Source: JALZAI01 sp038212215 (GTDB lineage: Bacteria > Actinomycetota > Actinomycetes > Mycobacteriales > Jatrophihabitantaceae). Taken from it: a stretch of 64,000 bases of DNA. The notes under the pieces are model-generated. The model saw nothing but the letters and a program-made list of their open reading frames with translations. It did no database searches and was not told the origin of the DNA. The stretch spans positions 186,001 to 250,000 of the forward strand of contig JBBQUT010000002.1 of assembly GCA_038212215.1 (NCBI GenBank). The letters run 5' to 3'. Positions 17,065-25,107 of the stretch are shown here, piece by piece (the first letter of the stretch is position 1; each line of letters starts with the position of its first letter). Made by a program: the position numbers and the translations under genes.

Positions 17065-18519
17065 GTGGCATTCAGTGATCTTCAGGCGTTCCTGGCGGCG
17101 TTGGAACGCGACGGTGATCTCGCCAGCGTGCGCGCGCCGGTCGACCCGCACCTGGAGGTCACCGCGATCGTGCAGCGAGTCGTGCGTGCTGGTGGCCCGG
17201 CGCTGCTGTTCGAGCAACCGTCGAGGGGGCAGATGCCGTTGGCGATCAACGTATTCGGCACCCAGCGGCGGATGGCTCGTGCCCTCGGTGTCGGCGCGCT
17301 CGACGAGATCGGGGCGCGCATCGGCGAGTTGCTCAAGCCCGAACTGCCCCGCGGCGTCGGTGGTCTGCGTGACGCGCTGGGCAAGGTGGCGCAGTTACGC
17401 GCCGCCCCGCCGCGGCGCGTCAAGGCGGCGCCGTGCCAGGAGGTCGTGCTGCGCGGGCGCGAGGTCGATCTGGATATGTTGCCCGGCATCAAGGCCTGGC
17501 CGTCCGACGGCGGGGTGTTCTTGAACCTGGGCCTCACCCACACCAAGCACCCGAGCACCGGCGCGCGGAACCTGGGCATGTACCGGCTGCAGCAGCAGGA
17601 TCCGCGCACCGTCAGCCTGCACTGGCAGATCCACAAGGATTCGACCTCGCACGCGGCGGTTGCTGAGCGCAGCGGCGCCCGGCTGCCAGTGGCGATCGCG
17701 TTCGGCTGCCCGCCTGCGGTCACCTACGCGGCGTCCGCACCGCTGCCGGCCGACATCGACGAGTACCTGTTCGCAGGATTCCTGCAACGCGAGCGTGTCG
17801 ACATGGTCGACTGCGTATCCGTCCCGCTGCAGGTGCCGGCTGCTGCGCAGGTCGTGCTCGAAGGCTGGGTCTCCCCGGGGGCACGGCTGCCAGAAGGGCC
17901 GTTCGGCGATCACACTGGCTTCTACACGCCGGTCGAGGCGTTCCCGTTCGTGCGCGTCGAGACGATGACAATGCGTGCGCAACCGATCTACCAGTCGATC
18001 ATCGTCGGGCGTCCGCCGCAGGAAGACGGCCCGATCGGCAAGGCGACCGAGCGGATCTTCCTGCCGCTGATCAAGCTGACCGTGCCGGAGATCGTGGACT
18101 ATGACCTGCCTGAGGCCGGTATCTTCCACAACTGCGTGATCGTCTCGATCGAGAAACGGTTTCCGAAGCATGCGCAGAAGGTGATGAACGCCGTCTGGGG
18201 CGCGGGACTGCTGTCGCTGTCGAAGCTGATCGTGGTTGTCGACGCCGATTGTGATGTCCACGACTATGCCGAGGTGGCATGGCGCGCGTTCGGCAACGTC
18301 GATTACGCCCACGACGCGCTGCACACGGTCGGTCCGGTCGATCACCTCGATCACGCATCCTACGAGCAGTTCTTCGGCGGGAAGCTCGGCGTGGACGCGA
18401 CCCGAAAGCTGCCCAGCGAGGGTTATCGACGCGCGGGCGGCTGGCCGCAGGAGTGCGCGCTCGACGAGGGCACCCGAGCGCTGGTTGAACGCCGTTGGAG
18501 TGAGTACGGCCTGCGCTGA
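17065..18519 (+). CDS. mqnL: UbiD-family decarboxylase of the futalosine menaquinone pathway
   Basis: A 484-residue UbiD-type enzyme that uses prenylated FMN. Diagnostic stretches include GIKAWPSDGGVFLNLGLTHT, RNLGMYRLQQQDPRTVSLHW, EGPFGDHTGFYTP with the catalytic acid region, and IVVVDADCDVHDYAEV. Start GTG at 17065. The next genes are a UbiA prenyltransferase and a UbiX flavin prenyltransferase, then an AsnC regulator, the same order as SCO4490-SCO4493 in Streptomyces, where the set acts on 1,4-dihydroxy-6-naphthoate-derived intermediates. The assignment rests on that neighbourhood together with mqnE and mqnA in this window; sequence alone would only say UbiD family. Confidence 0.88.
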   Translation: MAFSDLQAFLAALERDGDLASVRAPVDPHLEVTAIVQRVVRAGGPALLFEQPSRGQMPLAINVFGTQRRMARALGVGALDEIGARIGELLKPELPRGVGGLRDALGKVAQLRAAPPRRVKAAPCQEVVLRGREVDLDMLPGIKAWPSDGGVFLNLGLTHTKHPSTGARNLGMYRLQQQDPRTVSLHWQIHKDSTSHAAVAERSGARLPVAIAFGCPPAVTYAASAPLPADIDEYLFAGFLQRERVDMVDCVSVPLQVPAAAQVVLEGWVSPGARLPEGPFGDHTGFYTPVEAFPFVRVETMTMRAQPIYQSIIVGRPPQEDGPIGKATERIFLPLIKLTVPEIVDYDLPEAGIFHNCVIVSIEKRFPKHAQKVMNAVWGAGLLSLSKLIVVVDADCDVHDYAEVAWRAFGNVDYAHDALHTVGPVDHLDHASYEQFFGGKLGVDATRKLPSEGYRRAGGWPQECALDEGTRALVERRWSEYGLR

Positions 18520-18556
18520 CGCCGTCGCTGAACCGCCGGCTGGCAGAATCGACGCG

Positions 18557-19456
18557 GTGAACCCCGCGGCTGTCCTGCCCGAGCGTTCCGCGGCGCGCGC
18601 GTTCCTGTCGCTGGTAATGATCGAGCACTCGGTGTTCGCGCTGCCGTTCGCCTACATCGCCGCATGCACTGCGATGTGGCAGCAGAACCGGTCGGTGCAC
18701 TGGATTCAGTTGCTGCTGATCACGGCGGCAATGGTGTCAGCGCGCACGGTTGCTATGTCGGCCAATCGCATTCTCGATCGGCATTTCGACGCGCTCAACC
18801 CACGCACCGCCCGCCGCGAACTGGTGACCGGTGAGCTGAGCGTCCGCTCGGCGTGGCTCGGGACCGCGGTTGCGTTGGTGGTGTTCCTCGCGAGCGCCGC
18901 TGCGCTGTCGTGGCTGTGTCTGGTGCTGGCGCCGGTAGCCGTCGCGTTGCTCGTGCTGTACAGCTACGGCAAGCGATTCACCGACTTTCCCCAGCTGTTG
19001 CTGGCGCTGGCGCAGTTCGTCGCCCCGGTCGGCGCGTGGCTCGCGGTCACCGGCGGCGTCGGCTGGGCACCCACCGCGCTCGGTATCGCCGTCGGCAGCT
19101 GGATCGGCGGATTCGATCTGATCTACTCCTGCCAGGACGTCGACGTCGACCGGCGCACCGGATCTCGCTCGTTCCCAGCGCGCTTCGGTATCTCGGCGGC
19201 CCTGGCGACGTCCTCGGCAGTGCACGCGGGCACGCTGGCTGCCTTCGCGTGGTTCGGTGCCGCGGCCGGGCTCGGTTGGTTGTGGTGGACGGGTGTCGCG
19301 CTGACCGGAGCCGTCCTGGTGTACGAGCACGCGATCGTCCGCGCCGACGATCTCTCGCGCGTTAACCGCGCATTTTTCACTGCCAACGGGGTGATCGGCA
19401 TCGGCCTTTTCGCCTTTGCGTTCGCCGACCTCATCGCGCACGGGCTCGGTTCGTGA
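18557..19456 (+). CDS. mqnP: UbiA-family prenyltransferase of menaquinone synthesis
   Basis: A 299-residue membrane prenyltransferase. The two aspartate-rich motifs of the family are present as ANRILDRHFDALN (N-D-xxxD type, about residues 68-80) and YSCQDVDVDRRTGSRSFP (about 194-211). About eight membrane helices are visible. The GTG at 18557 is chosen because family similarity starts soon after (FLSLVMIEHSVFALPFAY); the upstream extension of the frame overlaps the decarboxylase gene. Its stop overlaps the UbiX start by four bases. It would attach the polyprenyl tail to the naphthoate ring. Confidence 0.9.
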   Translation: MNPAAVLPERSAARAFLSLVMIEHSVFALPFAYIAACTAMWQQNRSVHWIQLLLITAAMVSARTVAMSANRILDRHFDALNPRTARRELVTGELSVRSAWLGTAVALVVFLASAAALSWLCLVLAPVAVALLVLYSYGKRFTDFPQLLLALAQFVAPVGAWLAVTGGVGWAPTALGIAVGSWIGGFDLIYSCQDVDVDRRTGSRSFPARFGISAALATSSAVHAGTLAAFAWFGAAAGLGWLWWTGVALTGAVLVYEHAIVRADDLSRVNRAFFTANGVIGIGLFAFAFADLIAHGLGS

Positions 19457-20070
19457 GGGTGCCCTGGGTGGTGGGGGTGTCCGGCGCGTCCGGCACGCCC
19501 TACGCGCGCACGGTGATCAATGCACTGCTCGACGCAGGCGAGCCTGTCGACCTGGTGGTGTCCCGGGCTGCGCGGCTCACCCTGCTCGACGAGACCGCAA
19601 TCTCCTTCCGGGACAGCCATTGGTGCGCGGACCTCGCGACCTGGCTGGGACGCGAGCCGGAGTCGGTCGACTATTGGAGTGCCGGGGACCTCGCCGCAGG
19701 CCCCGCCAGCGGCTCGTACCCCACCCGCGGCACGATCGTGGTTCCGGCTTCGACCGCTGCTGTTGCCGGGATCGCGCTGGGCCTGTCGAAGGATCTGCTG
19801 CAACGGTGCGCGGACGTGACGCTCAAGGAGCGCCGTCCGCTTGTGCTGGTGCCCCGCGAGACGCCTTACACGCGGGCAACCCTGCAGCACCTGCTCGCAC
19901 TGCACGACGCCGGAGCGACCATCCTGCCGGCAAGTCCGGGTTTCTATTCCGCGCCGACCTCGGTGCAGCAACTTGTCGACTTCGTCGCGGCCAAAGTCCT
20001 CGATATTCTCGGCGTCCCGCACGATTTGATCACTCGATGGACCGGCGAACTGGGCAAGGCGCGCCGGTGA
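19453..20070 (+). CDS. mqnM: UbiX-family flavin prenyltransferase
   Basis: A 205-residue flavoprotein that makes the prenylated FMN cofactor needed by the UbiD-type enzyme encoded two genes upstream. Motifs: VGVSGASGTPYAR at the N terminus (FMN phosphate loop), VPASTAAVAGIALGLSKDLL, LKERRPLVLVPRETPYT and LPASPGFYSAP, all typical for UbiX/Pad1. The GTG at 19453 overlaps the preceding stop, and the stop at 20068-20070 overlaps the next ATG. The tight coupling supports one operon for 17065-20516. Confidence 0.93.
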   Translation: MRVPWVVGVSGASGTPYARTVINALLDAGEPVDLVVSRAARLTLLDETAISFRDSHWCADLATWLGREPESVDYWSAGDLAAGPASGSYPTRGTIVVPASTAAVAGIALGLSKDLLQRCADVTLKERRPLVLVPRETPYTRATLQHLLALHDAGATILPASPGFYSAPTSVQQLVDFVAAKVLDILGVPHDLITRWTGELGKARR

Positions 20071-20516
20071 TGGACGCCGTCGATCGCATCCTGCTCGCGA
20101 CCCTGCGGCTGAACGCGCGCACGTCCTTCGCCGAGCTCGCGCGCGCCGTCGGGTTGAGCGCGCCGGCGGTGCACGAGCGCGTCGGCAAGCTCGAGGCGCA
20201 GGGCGTGATTACCGGCTACCACGCCGTCGTGGCGCAAGAGGCGCTCGGCTACTCGACCAATGCACTCGTCGGCGTATTCATCAACGACAGCGCCGATAGC
20301 GACGACATCGCCGCCAGCCTCGGGGCGATGCCGCAGGTCGAGGACTGCTGGTTCGTGGCCGGCGAGGAGACGTTCGTCGTCAAGGTCTGCGTGCCCGCAG
20401 TCGCCGATCTTGAGGCGGTCATCCGTGAACTGAACGCGGTACGTGGCATTGCCCGCACCCGCACCACCGTCGTCCTGTCGACGAAGTTCGAGGGACGCGT
20501 CCAACCTGCTGGCTGA
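20070..20516 (+). CDS. Lrp/AsnC-family transcriptional regulator
   Basis: A 148-residue full regulator: an N-terminal helix-turn-helix (DRILLATLRLNARTSFAELA, GLSAPAVHERVGKLEAQGVI) and a C-terminal RAM ligand-binding domain. Its gene follows the UbiX gene with a one-base overlap, as SCO4493 does in Streptomyces, so it is probably a local or autoregulator of the late menaquinone genes. Its ligand is not known. The ATG at 20070 is preferred over the adjacent in-frame GTG. Confidence 0.9.
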   Translation: MDAVDRILLATLRLNARTSFAELARAVGLSAPAVHERVGKLEAQGVITGYHAVVAQEALGYSTNALVGVFINDSADSDDIAASLGAMPQVEDCWFVAGEETFVVKVCVPAVADLEAVIRELNAVRGIARTRTTVVLSTKFEGRVQPAG

Positions 20517-20640
20517 GTCTCGTTTCACCCGGTCAGAGCCGCCGCCCTGATCTCGACATCCCGCAGAATCGAATCGGCGAGGAACACGGTCGGTGCGTGC
20601 AACCAATCCACCGCGGCGAAGCGTCCATCAAGTAACAGCG

Positions 20641-21093
20641 ATGAGCCGGGCGATGGGTGGAATGCGGATACGGATCGTTCTTGCCCTAGGCGTGGCCGCC
20701 ACCAGCGTTGTCGCCGGCTGCGCGAACCCCGGGCGCCCGAAGTCGGCGACGAGCCGAGCCCACTCTCATGTGGCTACGACCGCTCATGCGGCTAGCACGC
20801 AACACCGCTCGGCCCGCCCGCGCGCGCCCCGGGCGTCAGGCTTTGCTGATTGCCGCGGCGGCGGGGCGCTGGCCGAATCGATCGCGCCTGGGTCCGCGGG
20901 CGCCGACAGCCCCGTCCACGCTGCCCAACGCTTCGTCACCGTGCCGGGACACGGCACTGCCACGACGAGGTGGTCAGTCAGCGGCCGGGATACGCGGGGT
21001 GGAGTCACACTGCGGGCCGGGCTGTACTGGCTGCACGCCACCGAGCGGCAAGACCACACTTGGGTGATCGACAGCGGCGGCCGTTGCACGTAA
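20641..21093 (+). CDS. Putative lipoprotein of unknown function
   Basis: About 150 residues with a signal peptide ending in a lipobox (VLALGVAATSVVAGC), so probably anchored to the outer face of the membrane. The mature part begins with a His/Ser/Arg-rich low-complexity stretch and ends in a short beta-rich region (RFVTVPGHGTATTRWSVSG, LYWLHATERQDHTWVIDSGG). Two further cysteines (FADCRGGG and the penultimate residue) could form a disulphide. No family recognised. The ATG at 20641 and the one at 20662 are both possible starts. Confidence 0.55.
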   Translation: MSRAMGGMRIRIVLALGVAATSVVAGCANPGRPKSATSRAHSHVATTAHAASTQHRSARPRAPRASGFADCRGGGALAESIAPGSAGADSPVHAAQRFVTVPGHGTATTRWSVSGRDTRGGVTLRAGLYWLHATERQDHTWVIDSGGRCT

Positions 21094-21209
21094 GCGAGAC
21101 TCGCTGAGGCGGCGCTGTGGCTGATTTGTGACTCGCCGACATCTTGTCCCCCCGTGTGGCGAGGAGTTGACTCGCCGGTGCACTCACAACTGCGACCTGG
21201 GGGGTCAAT

Positions 21210-22973
21210 GTGAAGCGAATCCTAGCCGCTGCCTGCGCGGCATTGATGGCGATTCTGGCGCTGGTGGCGGTGAGTCACCTCGCCGGTGCGGCGTCGGCTG
21301 CATCGACGACGCCGCCGAGCCCGACGGAGAAGCTCGCCGGAGCACAACACTGGTGCAGCACGAACGGCGTTACCTGCGCCGATCCGACCCTGAACTGGAA
21401 TGAGTATCCCGGCTACCAGAAGCTGATCAAGCAGGGCATCAGGTTGGCGCCCTACATCGGCCATGACGAACCTCAGGTGCAGTTCTACTCGGACCGGCCC
21501 GGCTCCGCGAACGACGTCACTTACCGGCTTCGGCTGCCCAAGGATCCGCCGACGCGCCCTCGGCAGGATGGCAGCGGCGGCAACTGGAACTTCCAGCAGC
21601 GAATCACTTTCTGGTTCAGCATGCAGCTCTGTGACAACGAGGGCGCGCCGAACCCGCTGGGACAGCAACTGATCGGGCACCCGACTGTGCCCTGCAAACC
21701 GAACAGCGACTCAAATCTCTTTGCAAGCACGGACCCGAAGAGCCCGCACTACTTCGGCCTCGGCCCCGGACAGGGCTTTATGGAGATGCAGTTCTACCCG
21801 CCGGGGTGGGTTGCCTGGCCGGCCGGTGTCGGATGCAATGCCAAGCAGTGGTGCTCCGCCCTCAACATCGACACGTTCCAGGACAACGAAAACACCGGCA
21901 CGTTGAACAACAACGCCTGCTTGAACACGGTCGGTCCGGAGCCGGTCAACTTCGCCTTCCTCACCAACAACGGCAAGGCGACGTCACCCGGAAACCCTCA
22001 GCACCCCGAGCACTTCGTGCCAGACCTCGGACACGATTTCCTGATGAATCCCGGTGACGTCCTGAGCCTGCACATGTCGGACTCCGAGCACGGATTCCGG
22101 GTGAGCATCCACGACCTCACTACGAATAAGAACGGCAGCATGACCGCCAGTGAGGCGAACGGGTTCGGGTCGGTCGTATTCGCGCCGAACGCGACCAAGT
22201 GCACCGTGGACTTGCACGACTACCACCCGATGTACAGCACGGCGACTCCGGCCACGCGGAACTTCAACGCCGCGCACACCGGCAACATCTCCTTCGCCGA
22301 CGAGATCGGGCACTTCGAGTATTGCGCCGCCGTGCGAAACGACGCCCTCGGGACGTGCGCCAAGCCGTTGGGTGACGACACGAACAATCCCGACAACGGC
22401 GGCCCGGATCCGGCAGGCGACGATGTCTTTTGTCTGCCCGGGTCGGCGTCGACACTGATCAAGATCGGCGGCTGCCTCAACACCGACGGTGACTTCGACG
22501 GGGTCAGCTACAAGTTCTCGTGGCCCGGCTCGATCAGCAACCCGGTGGCCGACCAGCTGCTCAATGCCCAGCCCGTTCGGTTCACCAGCCCGGTCAGCGG
22601 CGGGCAGCGATTCGGCACCATGGCGTTCGAATCCAACATCAGCCGCAGCGAGTCCAACGACACCGAGTTCGGCAAAACGACGCCCTGCCAACGGCACATC
22701 ACCAACCCGGCCGATCCGAACCCGGGGGTGGGGTGCGTCAACCCGCCACCCGGAGCGGATTTCTACCCGTTCTACAGCACCACTCGCTCCGCCGGGACGT
22801 GCTGGTGGCAGCAGGGTGGACCGTATATCCCGGGCACGACAAACAAGTTCGGTGGCAGCGCCCATGCCGAGTTCGGCCCGCTACGGGTTATTTCCTACCC
22901 GGCTGCCCCATTCGGAACCGTGACGACGCGATTCAACGACTTCCGCAGCGATCGCCGAAGCAATCCGTGCTAG
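21210..22973 (+). CDS. Large secreted protein of unknown function
   Basis: A 587-residue protein with a clear signal peptide (KRILAAACAALMAILALVAV, cleavage expected after about residue 30) and no membrane segment or anchor. It is rich in Asn, Pro, Gly, aromatic residues and about 16 cysteines, suggesting several disulphides and a beta-rich fold. Notable stretches are GPGQGFMEMQFYPPGWVAWP, HDFLMNPGDVLSLHMSDSEHG and GSAHAEFGPLRVISYP. The GTG at 21210 follows a GGGGGG run that could serve as ribosome binding site. No known enzyme motif was recognised; codon use is like the genome. It ends at a strong hairpin (23043-23078). Confidence 0.8.
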   Translation: MKRILAAACAALMAILALVAVSHLAGAASAASTTPPSPTEKLAGAQHWCSTNGVTCADPTLNWNEYPGYQKLIKQGIRLAPYIGHDEPQVQFYSDRPGSANDVTYRLRLPKDPPTRPRQDGSGGNWNFQQRITFWFSMQLCDNEGAPNPLGQQLIGHPTVPCKPNSDSNLFASTDPKSPHYFGLGPGQGFMEMQFYPPGWVAWPAGVGCNAKQWCSALNIDTFQDNENTGTLNNNACLNTVGPEPVNFAFLTNNGKATSPGNPQHPEHFVPDLGHDFLMNPGDVLSLHMSDSEHGFRVSIHDLTTNKNGSMTASEANGFGSVVFAPNATKCTVDLHDYHPMYSTATPATRNFNAAHTGNISFADEIGHFEYCAAVRNDALGTCAKPLGDDTNNPDNGGPDPAGDDVFCLPGSASTLIKIGGCLNTDGDFDGVSYKFSWPGSISNPVADQLLNAQPVRFTSPVSGGQRFGTMAFESNISRSESNDTEFGKTTPCQRHITNPADPNPGVGCVNPPPGADFYPFYSTTRSAGTCWWQQGGPYIPGTTNKFGGSAHAEFGPLRVISYPAAPFGTVTTRFNDFRSDRRSNPC

Positions 22974-23042
22974 TAAACATCGCAAGCTAGCTACGGCTAA
23001 GAGGACGCCGACCGCTACCTGCTCCGTTGGCTTGCTACGCGA

Positions 23043-23078
23043 CGGTGAGATGGGATCCCGACGGATCCCATCTCACCG
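23043..23078. terminator. Perfect 16-bp stem with 4-base loop between convergent genes
   Basis: The arms 23043-23058 and 23063-23078 are exact inverted complements around the loop CGAC. It lies between the 3' ends of the secreted-protein gene (stop 22973) and the VOC gene (stop 23112), so it can serve both strands. There is no clear T run, as is common in actinobacterial terminators. Confidence 0.8.
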
Positions 23079-23111
23079 ATCGCATCATTGGCGCTGGAGC
23101 GGCAATATCCG

Positions 23112-23492
23112 CTAGCCGATCGAGCGGGCGTGATCGGCGAAGTCCGGCGAGTCCGGCGGGACAACGCATAACAGCAGGCCGACCGGATCGCGCAGCACGA
23201 CCCACTCGCGGTGTCGCCGCTCGACGGCGGCGCCCAGCGCCACGAGCCGGTCCACTTCCGCCTCGACGTCGTCGGACTCGATGTCGATGTGCAAGCGGGC
23301 TGCTGCATCGCCGATGTCCTGCAGGCCGACAACGCAGCGTGCCGCGGGATTGTGCAGTGCGATGAACTCGGTGTAGTCCTTGAGCTGACGGGCGTCGGCG
23401 TCCAGCGCAGCGGCCCAGAACTGCTTTGCGGCCTCGACTTGATGGGAGGGGACGTCGATGACGACCTCGCGCAACAGGATGCGGTGCGTCAC
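23112..23492 (-). CDS. VOC-family (glyoxalase-like) protein
   Basis: A 126-residue single-domain protein with the beta-alpha-beta-beta-beta VOC pattern: LREVVIDVPSHQVEAAKQFW at the start, ARLHIDIESDDVEAEVDRLV in the middle and EWVVLRDPVGLLLCVVPPD at the end. The metal-ligand positions usually filled by His/Glu are only partly kept. The GTG at 23492 overlaps the methyltransferase stop by four bases, so it is the last gene of the MMPL-TetR-methyltransferase operon. It may bind or act on the same small molecule; no substrate can be named. Confidence 0.8.
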   Translation of the reverse strand: MTHRILLREVVIDVPSHQVEAAKQFWAAALDADARQLKDYTEFIALHNPAARCVVGLQDIGDAAARLHIDIESDDVEAEVDRLVALGAAVERRHREWVVLRDPVGLLLCVVPPDSPDFADHARSIG

Positions 23493-24418
23493 GTCAGCTT
23501 CGCTGATAGTACGTAGAGCGACGGTTCGCAGCGGCGCCCATCGGTCGACCAACGCGCTGCCAGATCGTCGCCGGCAGCGAGGTCGGTAACGACGAACCCG
23601 CAGCGCTCGAGAAACGCACCGACCAGCGACGGGACTAGGCCGAAGGTGACCGGCTCCCCGACGAGCGCGAGAGCGCGGGCGCCGAGTCGGCGCAGCGAGG
23701 CTGCCACGCCGGGCCCGCCGGCGCCGTCCCACATGTCCATCGCGATGATCGATCCGGCGCCGCACACCTCGTGTAGCGCGGTCAGGGTCGCGCCGGCCGC
23801 GTCGCGCGAAAGGTAGGGCGCGACGCCTTCCCACACGACGAAGGTGGGGGCTGCGACGGCGAATCTGGCCGCTTCGAGGCGGCCGCGAAGCTCCTGCGTG
23901 CGGAAGTCGATCTCAACCCGCCGCACCTGGGACGCGCCGAAGACCTCCGGATGTTTTGCGACGATAGCGGCCTTGCGACGCGAGAGCGGTGCCAGATCGA
24001 CTTCGTACACCGCTCGTCCGGCCAGTTGCGCAGCGAAACGGTAGGCCCGCGAGTCGTATCCGGCGCCGAGCACGACCACTTGCTCGATGTCCCCTTCCAG
24101 CGCAGCGAGCAGTTGCTCGTCGATGAATCGGTGCCGGCAGAGCACATACGCACCCACTCCGAAAATGCCGTGCCGGGGGGTGAACTGGAGCATCGGCGCG
24201 GCGCCGAAGCGCGCGCCCACCAGCGCGGCTCGTCCCTGCGGCGTCAGGAACATCGGCGCGAATTCGTCGGAGACGATGCGTAGTCGCGGTGGTCGGTCTA
24301 GTTCCAGGGCGCGCCATATGGTGACCGCTTCCGCGGTCGTGCTCGGCCGGCCCGACAGGTGCAGGACGGGCGGCACGAGCCTGGTCATCCACGTCCCGAC
24401 CGCGCGAGCGCGGCTCAC
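23489..24418 (-). CDS. SAM-dependent methyltransferase, TIGR00027/leucine carboxyl methyltransferase-like
   Basis: A 309-residue class I methyltransferase. Motif I is VVVLGAGYDSRAYRFA (about residues 113-128) followed by YEVDLAPLSRRKAAI, and a later FVVWEGVAPYL matches the family of putative O-methyltransferases common in mycobacteria and Streptomyces. The GTG at 24418 overlaps the TetR stop (GTGA); the MTRLVPPV methionine ten residues in is an alternative. The genes around it (MMPL exporter, TetR, VOC) suggest that it modifies a lipid or secondary metabolite, which remains an inference. Confidence 0.85.
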   Translation of the reverse strand: MSRARAVGTWMTRLVPPVLHLSGRPSTTAEAVTIWRALELDRPPRLRIVSDEFAPMFLTPQGRAALVGARFGAAPMLQFTPRHGIFGVGAYVLCRHRFIDEQLLAALEGDIEQVVVLGAGYDSRAYRFAAQLAGRAVYEVDLAPLSRRKAAIVAKHPEVFGASQVRRVEIDFRTQELRGRLEAARFAVAAPTFVVWEGVAPYLSRDAAGATLTALHEVCGAGSIIAMDMWDGAGGPGVAASLRRLGARALALVGEPVTFGLVPSLVGAFLERCGFVVTDLAAGDDLAARWSTDGRRCEPSLYVLSAKLT

Positions 24419-25107
24419 CGGGCCTGCGGCTGCGAGGCAAGCCAGGCGACGATGCTCTCCGGAGTGGGCGTCTGTGCGAACATCCCGCGTGCGGCGTGCC
24501 CGAGCGCAGCCGCGAACAGCACTCGGTCAGCGAACTCCTCGACCGTCCCGAACGGCAGGTATGGCTTGGCGATCAACAGGCCGGCGACGCCGTGCGCGGC
24601 GGACCAGAGATCGAAGGTGATCTCGAGCGCATGACCACCGGCGAAGATTCCGGCCTCGATGCAGTCGACAACGGTGGCGCGGAAGTGTTCAAATGCCGAC
24701 GACTGCAACACGCTGTCGACTTCGGTGTCGGGCTCCGCGCAGGGCTCCAGCAATGCGAGCCGGTAGTGCTCAGGGTGGTCGACCGCGAATCGGATGTAAG
24801 CCATCCCGAATGCGTGCAGCCGACCGAGGGGGGTGCTCTGCTGCGCCCCGGCTGCGACCATTGCCTCGTCGAGTTCACCGAACACGTCGACGGTGACTGC
24901 CGACATCAGCGCGTCCTTGTCGGCGAAGTGTAGATAGAGCGAGGGTGAGGTGACGCCTACCGCGTCCGCGACCGCCCGCATCGACACCGCATCGGCATGG
25001 CGGGCCTCTGCGAGCAGCTTCTTCGCCGCGGCGACGATTTCCGCACGCAACTGTTCGCCGCTGCCGCGTTGTGCGCGGCGGCGGCGAACGGTCTTGGCAA
25101 CTGCCAT
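24415..25107 (-). CDS. TetR-family repressor
   Basis: A 230-residue regulator with an N-terminal helix-turn-helix (AKKLLAEARHADAVSMRAVADAVGVTSPSLYLHF split over residues ~27-60) and a larger all-helical ligand domain with a WHG-like TetR_C segment (FDLWSAAHGVAGLL). The ATG at 25107 immediately follows the MMPL stop (25108-25110). It probably represses its own operon through the palindrome at 27394-27420 upstream of the transporter gene, and responds to a molecule exported by the pump. Confidence 0.9.
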   Translation of the reverse strand: MAVAKTVRRRRAQRGSGEQLRAEIVAAAKKLLAEARHADAVSMRAVADAVGVTSPSLYLHFADKDALMSAVTVDVFGELDEAMVAAGAQQSTPLGRLHAFGMAYIRFAVDHPEHYRLALLEPCAEPDTEVDSVLQSSAFEHFRATVVDCIEAGIFAGGHALEITFDLWSAAHGVAGLLIAKPYLPFGTVEEFADRVLFAAALGHAARGMFAQTPTPESIVAWLASQPQAR

